Shown here: positions 1 through 7,538 of the stretch, one piece after another
Position numbering within the stretch: the first letter of the stretch is position 1
Layout of the letters: every line of letters begins with the position of its first letter
Origin: Chloroflexota bacterium
GTDB taxonomy: Bacteria; Chloroflexota; Dehalococcoidia; Lucifugimonadales; JADFKI01
DNA length: 64,000 bases
NCBI GenBank assembly: GCA_009840355.1
Contig: VXNZ01000039.1
Location: forward strand, 1 to 64,000
Reading direction: 5' to 3'
Notes under the pieces: model-generated
The model's input: the letters and a program-made list of their open reading frames with translations, nothing else
The model's database searches: none
What the model was told of the DNA's origin: nothing
Made by a program: the position numbers and the translations under genes

Positions 1-92
1 AGCCAAAGTTATGAATAGAACGGCTCGTGTCAACAACATATGGACTTGGTACTAGTTTGACCTTTGTGCCTGTCATTCGTGTATGTGTTGAC

Positions 93-298
93 TAGGCTGT
101 GTGGACATTTCGACGATGGCTTTAATTGCCTTGTCATTTCGAGCGAAAGCGAGAAATCTAAAGTCGAAAATAGGCTTATGTGCAACGGTCCTTGCCTTCG
201 CGGGGACATGTTAGATTCCTCACTGCGTTCGGAATGACAAGGAAACTGGGTGCGGAATGACATTATAAGCGTATCTGGGCAAATGTCCGCAGAACCTA
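93..298. repeat. Short inverted-repeat element, family 1, copy 1
   Basis: The ends TAGGCTGTGTGGACATTT (93-110) and AAATGTCCGCAGAACCTA (281-298) are inverted copies matching at 15 of 18 positions. The inside holds a second imperfect inverted pair, a 'TCATTTCGAGCGAAAGCGAG' type arm near 132 and a 'CACTGCGTTCGGAATGA' type arm near 220. No reading frame of interest lies inside. Similar elements occur at 3419, 44985 and 55780, and isolated left ends at 13009 and 25836. Each full copy starts and ends with TA. This is the layout of a MITE moved by a transposase encoded elsewhere; no transposase is in the window. Confidence 0.75.
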
Positions 299-383
299 AT
301 TCGCTGACAGCGCTGACAGATTGGGTATAACAACCTGCCGTTCCCGCTTCGCGGGGAAAGGAGAGCGGCGATGAGAATACGAG

Positions 384-420
384 AAGAGTCCCTTCTGTCC
401 GAAGAGCAGAAGGGACTCTT
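384..420 (-). terminator. Intrinsic terminator-like hairpin downstream of the GPP34 gene
   Basis: A perfect 14-bp inverted repeat (384-397 against 407-420) encloses a 9-nt loop. On the minus strand it lies 44 nt past the stop codon of the GPP34 gene and is followed by the pyrimidine-rich stretch CTCGTATTCTC. The T-run is weak, so termination is likely but not certain. Confidence 0.6.
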
Positions 421-463
421 GCAATCGTCAACCAGTGTCAGGCGTATGACTTAGTGTGCCGTC

Positions 464-1114
464 CTAGTATGCGTGCGGCTGCACCGATGCGGCGATGGTC
501 ATTTCGATGTCGTGGATACCTCTTGACAGCGCTTGTCCGATTAGGTCTAGGCGGCGTACTTGTTCAATGCGGGGTGCTACGTTGTCTAGTTCGCGGTTGG
601 ATAGCAGGCTCTTGAAGATGCCGCAGGCGTCGGCAAGGCAGATGATGACCACATCGCGCGGCGACGGTATCTCGTCGCTGAACAGGACGCCCATGATGCG
701 CAACTTCACCTCGCGCTCGGCGGTGCCGTCGATGGACGGGTAGCGCCGCGAACGGAACACCCACAGGAAACGGTCGTCTTCCACTTCCAAAATGCCCTGT
801 TCTATCAGCCGCGACAACACCTGTTCGCGGATGGTGTCCGCCTTGTCCGCGGTCTGCTCCAGCCAGTAGCTCGTGTTGCGGTTGGTGCCGGCGGCAATAT
901 CCTCGAGCGTCGGGTCGAGCAGGCTGTCGCCCGTCGGTGTGCTGTCGATCAGCACCATGTTCTCCAAGTCGGTGTCGATGCGGTTCTCCAAGGCGAGGTC
1001 CATCAGCACGCCGCCTGCGAGCGCGTAGTCCAAAGACCACTTGGGAACGCGGGCGAACCGTCCGTCGCCATCGTTAAGCAGCAGTAGAATAACCTCCTCT
1101 GCGAATCTCAGCAT
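464..1114 (-). CDS. GPP34 family protein (Golgi phosphoprotein 3-like)
   Basis: The 216-residue protein spans the whole GPP34 domain, the fold of eukaryotic GOLPH3 and of many actinobacterial and Chloroflexota proteins. Typical blocks are visible: an N-terminal leucine-rich helix with an EE pair, the 'LDYALAGGVLMDLAL' helix (about residues 29-43), 'DSTPTGDSLLD', and a C-terminal 'DVVIICLADACGIF' helix. GOLPH3 binds phosphatidylinositol-4-phosphate on membranes; the bacterial role is unknown, so a membrane-surface function is only inference. A ribosome site GAGAGGAGA precedes the ATG. The gene stands alone on the minus strand, with a hairpin after its stop. Confidence 0.88.
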   Translation of the reverse strand: MLRFAEEVILLLLNDGDGRFARVPKWSLDYALAGGVLMDLALENRIDTDLENMVLIDSTPTGDSLLDPTLEDIAAGTNRNTSYWLEQTADKADTIREQVLSRLIEQGILEVEDDRFLWVFRSRRYPSIDGTAEREVKLRIMGVLFSDEIPSPRDVVIICLADACGIFKSLLSNRELDNVAPRIEQVRRLDLIGQALSRGIHDIEMTIAASVQPHAY

Positions 1115-1939
1115 GAAATTTCTCCTCTCTGTAAGTTGGGCATCATGTCGTTCACATCCATTCCAACCGTTTCCCCCGCCCAGCGGAGAAGGGTCAGCAG
1201 AGCGAATGCCGCGCTTACTATATGCTATCTCATTTTGCTTTTGCGCACACTATAATAGCATGATATTATGCCCGATAAATACATGGCGCGACTTGATTTC
1301 GAGAATTGTATCTGTGCCGCCCCTTTTCCATTTGACGATGGAAGCCTTCCATAAATCCCTTTCCCCTTGACATGGGGCTGAAGCCTTGGAATGCCGGGCT
1401 GCGGCGATTTAGGAATGATAATTATCGAGTATCAAGTATTCTCACCATAGAGGGAATATTGCAACGCGTAAGAAGCTCAACCGCGTGGATTCCTGCTTTC
1501 GCAGGAATGACGAATTGAAAATCAAATGCATAGTGAGAATGACAATTATCGGTTGGGTTGACAATATCATATAGTCGCCCCCACACTACTCATTCACAAA
1601 CGCACGAAGGCACAAAGGCACGATGGTAAACGCACGAAGGTAAACGGGTAGAAGTGCAGGGTCTTTCAGTTGTCACCCTGAACGAAGTGAAGAGTCTAAA
1701 ATCGTTGTGTGGAAACAAGGCTGTCCGTAGTTAACGCGTTTAGATTTCTCGCTTCGCTCGAAATGACCTGAATAATACCTGAATTATCATGAAAGAAATA
1801 TGCAAAAGGGTACATTTAGGACAATTGACGGGAGTTTCACCCCCATCCTAACCTTCCCCCATCAAGGGGGAAGGGACTTTTGCATATTTCTCAATCGTGA
1901 CATGAGTGATCGAAAGACCCTAGGTAGAAGTGGCAAGAT
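1115..1939. other. Intergenic region with scattered repeat fragments
   Basis: No convincing gene is seen between the divergent GPP34 and ATP-grasp genes. It holds fragments of intergenic repeats: a 'GGATTCCTGCTTTCGCAGG' hairpin near 1490, a 'TTTCTCGCTTCGCTCGAAAT' arm near 1745, a minisatellite-like 'CGCACGAAGGCACAAAGG' stretch near 1600-1640, and near 1848-1878 an inverted repeat built on CTTCCCCC/GGGGGAAG that recurs at 20900 and 62319. The AT-rich stretch around 1240-1270 may carry the GPP34 promoter, but no clear -35 box is visible. Confidence 0.6.
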
Positions 1940-3421
1940 ATGGATTTTGACGCTTATCGATTGAATCCGGCGATATATGATGAGATGTTTTCTGATGACG
2001 GTAGTCCTCGCAGGCATAGTTTGCTGCTGCATCAGGAACTGCTTGATATATCGCTGGAAGAGCTGTCAACCATTCAGGAGCGCGTAACGCGGTCGTTCTC
2101 GAACGAAGGCATTACATTTACCGTTTACGGCGACGAAGAGGCTGAGGAGCGCATCATACCCGTCGATTGCGTGCCGCGAGTGTTGTCCGCTTCCGAATGG
2201 CTGCACATCGAAAGCGGGCTTACGCAGCGTATCGCGGCGCTTAACCTGTTCCTGCAGGATGTGTACGGCAACGCGGCGCCGGTGGGCGCAGACGGCGAAT
2301 CCGGCGGCAACGGCACAATGCCGAGAATCATCGCGGATGGCGTGATACCGGCGGACATGGTGGAAAACTGCCCGCAGTACCGTACCGAGATGCGCGGCTT
2401 TTCCGCGCCGCACGGCGCTTGGGTTTCGATATGCGGCACGGACATCGTGCGCACCAACGACGGCTTTATGGTGCTCGAAGACAACCTGCGCGTGCCGTCC
2501 GGCGTGTCCTACATGATTGCGAACCGCAAGGCGGTCAAGACGAGCTTCCGCCTCCTATATCGCCAATCGAGAGTGCGCGAGGTGGAACACTACGGCAGCG
2601 TATTGCACGAGACGCTGGCCGAGCTTGCACCTGAAGGCAGGACCGACGCTACCATCGCTTTGCTGACGCCCGGCATCTACAACTCGGCGTTCTATGAGCA
2701 CATGTTCCTCGCGCAGGAAATCGGCGCGGAGCTGGTCGAAGGCAGAGACTTGCAGGTGGACAACGGCGTCGTGTATATGCGCACGACGAAGGGACTGCGC
2801 CGCGTGGACATCATCTACCGCCGCGTGGACGACGACTTTATCGACCCGCTGGTGTTCAGGAAGGATTCGCTGCTGGGCGTGCCAGGCCTGATAGACGCCT
2901 ACAAGCGCGGCAATGTAACGATGGTGAACGCACCCGGCACCGGCGTCGCGGACGACAAGAGCGTGTACGCTTTTGTGCCGGATATGATCCGCTATTACTT
3001 GGGCGAAGAGCCGATACTCGCAAGCGTGGAGACATACCTGTGCCGCAGGCCGCAGGACTTGGAGTACACGCTGGACAACCTAGACAAGCTTGTGGTCAAG
3101 CGCGTGGGAGAATCGGGCGGCTACGGCATGCTGATAGGCGCGCACGCCACACAGGCAGAGCGCGACGAATACGCCGAGCAGATTTTGGCAGACCCGGCGG
3201 ACTTCATATCGCAGCCCACGCTGGACCTGTCGCAGTCGCCGTGCTTCATCGAAGGCGGCTTCGAGCCGCGACATGTGGACTTACGTCCATTCGTGCTGCA
3301 CGGACGCCAAACGCGCATAGTGCCAGGCGCATTCTGTCGCGTGGCGCTCAAGCGCGGCAGCCTCGTAGTGAATTCGAGTCAAGGCGGCGGCGGCAAGGAC
3401 ATGTGGGTGTTGGAGGATTAG
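1940..3421 (+). CDS. Circularly permuted ATP-grasp type 2 family protein
   Basis: The 493-residue protein matches the circularly permuted ATP-grasp family (formerly DUF407) along its full length. Visible landmarks are the N-terminal 'YDEMF' block, the 'EDNLRVPSGVSYMIANR' nucleotide-site block (about residues 179-195), 'KRVGESGGYGM', and the C-terminal 'NSSQGGGGKDMWVLED' ending typical of the family. Such enzymes are predicted to form amide or peptide bonds with ATP and usually sit beside an alpha-E protein, as here (5124). Here an ammonium channel lies between them. The stop codon TAG coincides with the first bases of a mobile element (3419), yet the protein ends where relatives end. Substrate unknown. 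Confidence 0.9.
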   Translation: MDFDAYRLNPAIYDEMFSDDGSPRRHSLLLHQELLDISLEELSTIQERVTRSFSNEGITFTVYGDEEAEERIIPVDCVPRVLSASEWLHIESGLTQRIAALNLFLQDVYGNAAPVGADGESGGNGTMPRIIADGVIPADMVENCPQYRTEMRGFSAPHGAWVSICGTDIVRTNDGFMVLEDNLRVPSGVSYMIANRKAVKTSFRLLYRQSRVREVEHYGSVLHETLAELAPEGRTDATIALLTPGIYNSAFYEHMFLAQEIGAELVEGRDLQVDNGVVYMRTTKGLRRVDIIYRRVDDDFIDPLVFRKDSLLGVPGLIDAYKRGNVTMVNAPGTGVADDKSVYAFVPDMIRYYLGEEPILASVETYLCRRPQDLEYTLDNLDKLVVKRVGESGGYGMLIGAHATQAERDEYAEQILADPADFISQPTLDLSQSPCFIEGGFEPRHVDLRPFVLHGRQTRIVPGAFCRVALKRGSLVVNSSQGGGGKDMWVLED

Positions 3422-3606
3422 GCTCTGTGGACGGTTCGACGATGACTCTGATTTCCTTGTCATTGTCATTTCGAGCGAAAGCGAGAAATCTAAAGTCGAA
3501 AATAGGCTTATGTGCAACGATTTCAGATTCCTCACTGCGTTCGGAATGACATTATAAGCGTATCTGGGCAAAATAAGCGTATCTGGGCAAATGTCCACAG
3601 AACCTA
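3419..3606. repeat. Short inverted-repeat element, family 1, copy 2
   Basis: The ends TAGGCTCTGTGGACGGTT (3419-3436) and AAATGTCCACAGAACCTA (3589-3606) are inverted copies matching at 15 of 18 positions. The interior repeats that of copy 1, and near the right end a 'ATAAGCGTATCTGGGCAAA' unit is duplicated in tandem. The first three bases are also the stop codon of the ATP-grasp gene. The element fills most of the gap before the ammonium channel gene. Confidence 0.75.
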
Positions 3607-3714
3607 GCAAGCCGGAAACTACAAGGTATGACATGAACTGAGTGCCGTTTTGCCCCATTCTGCCTATACTCTCCATCCCGTTAGACGAAATATGCATGAA
3701 GAAAGGACGCACGC

Positions 3715-5118
3715 ATGAAGACATTCGCAGCCTTTTATAGGCGGCACAAGTACGCGACACTTGCGGCGCTGCTGCTGGTGTCCGTCGTCTGCATATTCGT
3801 GAGACCGGACATGGCGCACGCGGCGGGCGTGGACGAGGAGACGATGTTCGTCTTCAACACATTCTCGTTCCTCATCTGGGGGGCGTTGGTAATGTGGATG
3901 TGCGCCGGCTTTACGATGCTGGAATCCGGCTCGGTGCGCACGAAGAACGCATCGACCATCTGCCTGAAGAACATTGGCATATACTCCATCGCCGGTCTCG
4001 CCTACTTCGTCATCGGATACAACCTGATGTATGTGGACATTGTGGGCGGCGTCATCGGTTCGTTCAACCTGATGTACCAGTCCTCCGCCGAAGAACTCGC
4101 GCTTCTGGGGGGCGACGAATCCGCGACTGCGGCAGTTATCGGCAATGGCTATGCCACGATGTCCGACTGGTTCTTCCAGATGGTCTTCGTGGCTACGGCG
4201 GCGTCCATCGTGTCGGGCGCGCTGGCGGAACGCGTGAAGATGTGGCCGTTCTTCCTGTTCACGCTGGCGCTGACTGCGGTCATATACCCCATCGTTGGCG
4301 CGTGGACTTGGGGTGGAGGCTGGCTCGCCGAGCTGGGCTTCCAAGACTTCGCGGGATCGACCATAGTGCACAGCACGGGCGGCTGGGCAGCGCTCGCCGG
4401 CGTGCTGATTGTCGGACCGCGACTCGGCAAGTTCCGCCGCGACGGGTCGGTTCGCTCCACGCCGCCGTCGAACATTCTGGTCGTAACGCTGGGCGTGTTC
4501 ATTCTTTGGTTCGGCTGGTTCGGCTTCAACGCGGGTTCGCAGCTCGCGCTGGGCAGCGCACTCGATGTCGTTTCGATGGCAAATGTGATGGTGAACACGA
4601 ACCTCGGCGCGGCTGCCGGCGTGATGGCTGCGCTCGCAGTGTCCCGCCCGGTGCTGGGACGCATGGACTTGGTGGCAGGGTTGAACGGCGCAATCGCCGG
4701 GCTGGTGTCCGTTACCGCGGCGCCGGACATGGTTGACCACTGGTTGGCTATCATCATCGGCGCGGTGGGCGGCATTATACTGGTGCTCGCCGTCAAACTT
4801 ATGGAACGGCTGAAGTTGGACGATGTTGTCGGCGCGATACCGGCGCACCTGTTCGCAGGCATCTGGGGCACGCTCGCGGTCGCCATCACGAAGGGACCGT
4901 TCCTGACGCAGATTGTCGCGCAGCTCATCGGCATTGTGGCGGTTGGCGTGTTCGTGTTCTGTGTATCGTGGATAGTGTGGAAGCTGCTGGACATCGCGCT
5001 GAGCGCGCGCGTTTCGCCTAGTGTGGAGCGTATCGGGATGGACGCGGGCGATCTGGGGATAGAGTCGTACCCCGAGTTCGTGCTAATGCCGGAAGAAGAC
5101 GACGAGGAAGAGGTATAA
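3715..5118 (+). CDS. amt: Ammonium transporter (Amt/MEP/Rh family)
   Basis: The 467-residue protein has a cleavable-looking signal peptide (about residues 1-36, ending AHA-AG) followed by the usual series of about eleven membrane helices. The two pore histidines are present: His219 in 'IVHSTGGWAAL' and His378 in 'IPAHLFAGIWG'. Other Amt marks are 'GSVRTKN' and 'GFNAGS'. It conducts ammonia or ammonium across the inner membrane. The C-terminal tail ends in an acidic EEDDEEE run. A ribosome site GAAAGGA lies upstream of the ATG. No glnK/glnB follows, unlike many amt operons. It sits between a cp-ATP-grasp gene and an alpha-E gene and is 5 nt from the latter. Confidence 0.95.
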   Translation: MKTFAAFYRRHKYATLAALLLVSVVCIFVRPDMAHAAGVDEETMFVFNTFSFLIWGALVMWMCAGFTMLESGSVRTKNASTICLKNIGIYSIAGLAYFVIGYNLMYVDIVGGVIGSFNLMYQSSAEELALLGGDESATAAVIGNGYATMSDWFFQMVFVATAASIVSGALAERVKMWPFFLFTLALTAVIYPIVGAWTWGGGWLAELGFQDFAGSTIVHSTGGWAALAGVLIVGPRLGKFRRDGSVRSTPPSNILVVTLGVFILWFGWFGFNAGSQLALGSALDVVSMANVMVNTNLGAAAGVMAALAVSRPVLGRMDLVAGLNGAIAGLVSVTAAPDMVDHWLAIIIGAVGGIILVLAVKLMERLKLDDVVGAIPAHLFAGIWGTLAVAITKGPFLTQIVAQLIGIVAVGVFVFCVSWIVWKLLDIALSARVSPSVERIGMDAGDLGIESYPEFVLMPEEDDEEEV

Positions 5119-5123
5119 CCGAA

Positions 5124-6098
5124 TTGCTTGCCCGCACCGCGCAAGGTTTATATTGGATGAGCCGCTACTTGGAGCGGTCACAGCACCTGTGCCGCCTGCT
5201 TCGCTTGCAGTCTCAGGCGCTGATCGACCGTCCCGTCCGAGAGATTAACCTAGGCTGGAGCCGCATCTACGGCAGCGTGGGTCGCGTTCCGCCCGCCGGC
5301 TACATCGAGTCGTTCGACAGCGATAGCTACGCGCTGGCAGACTCGTACACGCTCGCCGGAGACGCTACATTCGAGCGGGACAACCCGGAATCGGTGTGGA
5401 GCTGCTTCGCGCTGGGCAGGGAGAACGCACGGCAGATGCGCTGGTCGATCAGCGCGGAAATGTGGTCGTGCCTCAACCTCGCGTATCTGCGCATCAAGGA
5501 CTTGAACATCGAGGATATTTGGCGCACCTCTCCGGAGAGCTTCTATGCGAACTTGGAGGAGGATATCGACACATTCAACGGCGTGGCGTCCACCACGATG
5601 TACCGCGACGAAGGTTGGCACTTCCTGCGGCTTGGGCAGTTCATCGAGCGCGCGCAGCTGCTTACCTCGCTGCTGATAACGCAGCTGGAACTCGACGAGA
5701 GCGGCGAAAACGGCGATGTCAACATCGCGGACTGGATGACCCTGCTGCGAATGTACCACGCGGTAGAGGCGTACAACCGCCGCTTCAATGTCGAAGTGGC
5801 GCCGGGTAATGTGCTGGATGTGCTGGCGACCGACGGATTGCTGCCCGTATCGCTGGCGCGCACTCTGGACCGGGCAGGCTTGGAAATATCGTCCATCGGC
5901 ACGGGTCCGGACGCGCGAGCGAGCGATTCGACAAGGCGGCTTGCAGGCAGGCTGTCGTCGATGATCCACTACGAATGGCCCGACAGGCAAGACAAGAAGG
6001 CGATGCTGGTGCGCGCGAACGAACTATGCCGCGACCTGCACCAGCGCGTGAGCGACACATACTTCGAGTATTCGACGGAAGAGCTGCCGCGCCAGTGA
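5124..6098 (+). CDS. Alpha-E domain protein (partner of circularly permuted ATP-grasp)
   Basis: The 324-residue, mostly helical protein starts with the family signature 'LARTAQGLYWMSRYLERS'. Alpha-E (formerly DUF403) proteins nearly always accompany circularly permuted ATP-grasp enzymes and are predicted to work in a peptide- or amide-forming pathway, often with a transglutaminase and a proteasome-like peptidase, neither of which is visible here. The start is TTG at 5124, chosen because the signature begins there and GAGGAAGAGG lies 10 nt upstream. The gap of only 5 nt after amt implies cotranscription and coupled translation. Confidence 0.9.
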   Translation: MLARTAQGLYWMSRYLERSQHLCRLLRLQSQALIDRPVREINLGWSRIYGSVGRVPPAGYIESFDSDSYALADSYTLAGDATFERDNPESVWSCFALGRENARQMRWSISAEMWSCLNLAYLRIKDLNIEDIWRTSPESFYANLEEDIDTFNGVASTTMYRDEGWHFLRLGQFIERAQLLTSLLITQLELDESGENGDVNIADWMTLLRMYHAVEAYNRRFNVEVAPGNVLDVLATDGLLPVSLARTLDRAGLEISSIGTGPDARASDSTRRLAGRLSSMIHYEWPDRQDKKAMLVRANELCRDLHQRVSDTYFEYSTEELPRQ

Positions 6099-6263
6099 GG
6101 GACGCTATTCTACCAATCCTGTACATCTTGTTTAGAAAAACTGCGTTAAACTGCAATTTATAAGTGCCGTAGTCTATGGTAGTCTATGGTAGTGTTAGGT
6201 GTTGTGGAGATTTATTGGAGGGTATAGAGGCAGACATTCCTTGCTCTAAACTTTTCCAGTAAT

Positions 6264-6291
6264 TTGCAATGCCTATCCTTTGATGTAAAAT
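6264..6291 (+). promoter_or_regulatory. Possible promoter of the STAS/kinase locus
   Basis: TTGCAA (6264-6269) and TAAAAT (6286-6291) are separated by 16 nt, with TG two bases before the -10 box. The STAS gene starts about 58 nt downstream. The rest of the 250-bp gap holds an imperfect tandem repeat of GTAGTCTATG near 6168-6193. Confidence 0.35.
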
Positions 6292-6348
6292 ACCCATAGC
6301 AATTGAAGCCGCAACTTCAGCTACCTGCAAGCCAAGGAGACAATATCC

Positions 6349-6687
6349 GTGAAAGTTAACATTGAAAGAGAAGGCGACATCCTAGTTGCAATGGTGGAAG
6401 ACCGTGTTGACGGCACCAATGCCGGCGAGTTTCAGCAGGCGCTAGAGGCTGACATTAGTGAGAGCGATCGCATCGTAATCTTGGACTGCGAAGGGCTTTC
6501 GTACATCAGCAGCGCGGGCTTGCGCGTGGTGCTGCTGATGGCGCGCGCGCTCCAGAAGCAGAATTCCAAGTTCGCCATTTGCTCGCTCTCCGAGCAGATT
6601 CGCGAAGTCTTCGAAATCAGCGGATTCGACAAAATTATTCCTGTCCATCCCAACCGCACGGCCGCGGTAGAGGCTCTTGGCGACTAG
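6349..6687 (+). CDS. STAS-domain anti-sigma factor antagonist (SpoIIAA/RsbV-like)
   Basis: The 112-residue protein is a single STAS domain. The phosphorylatable serine region is intact: 'YISSAGLRVV', with Ser54/Ser55 at the position of SpoIIAA Ser58. Such proteins bind an RsbW-type kinase and are switched off by serine phosphorylation, thereby freeing a sigma factor or other target. An RsbW-like ATPase lies 420 nt downstream (7107). The start is GTG, set by an AAGGAGA ribosome site. No PP2C phosphatase is seen nearby. Confidence 0.9.
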   Translation: MKVNIEREGDILVAMVEDRVDGTNAGEFQQALEADISESDRIVILDCEGLSYISSAGLRVVLLMARALQKQNSKFAICSLSEQIREVFEISGFDKIIPVHPNRTAAVEALGD

Positions 6688-6851
6688 CGGCAAGCGGCGG
6701 ATATGTCATCGCGGAGCGGCGCTTGTGCAGAGTCGCCATTTTGCGCTCGCACCCGCGCGCTGACAGCCATAATTTATACCGCCCATATAAGCGCATAGTC
6801 CAAACAACCACATAGCCGGTTGCAATATCCGCACGAATTGGGAGGAATTCC

Positions 6852-7106
6852 GTGAGGGAAGCCGAATACAAGATTTTGGTGGTGGACGACGAACCTGAGA
6901 TTGAAGCTATGGTTCGCCAGCGCGTGCACCGCGACATCCGCTCCGTCATCATCTCCGATTACGGTGTCATGTCCGACATCCGCACTGCAATGAACCGCGG
7001 CGCGTTCGACTTCGCGGACGCCGTGCCGGACAATCCCATAAGCTCATTCGCGGACGGCGCAGCGCAGTCCGACGATAACACTTGTTCAACCCTACGCCGA
7101 AGTTGA
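6852..7106 (+). pseudogene. Degenerate response-regulator receiver domain (internal deletion)
   Basis: The reading frame begins like a receiver ('KILVVDDEPEIEAMV', with the acidic Asp pair at residues 12-13) but jumps from about residue 28 straight to 'RSVIISDYGVMSDIRTAM', the beta4/alpha4 part. The stretch that should carry the phospho-accepting Asp is missing, about 40-45 residues by comparison with the normal fold. The end diverges after 'RGAFDF', losing the Lys-Pro loop. It therefore cannot act as a normal phosphoreceiver. It has a GTG start with a GGAGGAATTC site, and its stop directly abuts the next GTG, so translation of the downstream ATPase may still depend on it. Confidence 0.75.
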
Positions 7107-7538
7107 GTGCCAGCCTTGAGCGCAAAAGTATCGCTGAATATCGAATCTTCGCCTGAAGCATTGAACCGCATCGTTGATGCGATCGAATCCATCAGCCTTC
7201 AGGAAGAATGGCCGCCCGAACTTCTCTTTACGATGAACTTGGTCATCGAGGAGCTGGGAATAAACATCATGGAGTACGCGTACGGCGGCGATTCCGGCGA
7301 GGCTTTCGAGATTATTATCACTTCCGAGCCGAGCGAGCTCACCGTGGACCTGGTTGACGCGGGTCCGCCGTTCAACCCACTGACGGACGCGCCGGAACCG
7401 GACACCGAAGCACCTATGCTGGACAGACCCGTTGGCGGGCTGGGCATCCATCTGGTCAAATCCATGATGGACGAGGTGGACTACAAGCGCGAATGTGACC
7501 GCAACCACTTGCGATTAGTCAAGCGGAGGGAGAAATGA
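7107..7538 (+). CDS. RsbW-like ATP-binding anti-sigma regulator / serine kinase
   Basis: The 143-residue protein is a stand-alone HATPase_c_2 domain. The N-box 'EELGINIMEYAYGG' carries Asn53, and the ATP-lid and G-box region reads 'DAGPPFNP' and 'GGLGIHLVKSMMDEVDY'. The family phosphorylates STAS-domain antagonists, so the protein at 6349 is the likely partner. The GTG start directly follows the TGA of the receiver remnant. An alternative TTG start lies three codons further on. The 3' end overlaps the next gene by ATGA. Confidence 0.88.
   Translation: MPALSAKVSLNIESSPEALNRIVDAIESISLQEEWPPELLFTMNLVIEELGINIMEYAYGGDSGEAFEIIITSEPSELTVDLVDAGPPFNPLTDAPEPDTEAPMLDRPVGGLGIHLVKSMMDEVDYKRECDRNHLRLVKRREK

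Noticed and set aside
30-431. 133-residue minus-strand frame at the window start
   Set aside because: It runs through the inverted-repeat element and a terminator hairpin; its residues simply translate the repeats.
1041-1370. 109-residue plus-strand frame over the GPP34 start
   Set aside because: It spans the start and leader of the GPP34 gene on the other strand and has no family features.
3664-4848. 394-residue minus-strand frame opposite amt
   Set aside because: It is rich in Arg and His, has no family features, and lies antisense to a clear transporter with normal codon use.
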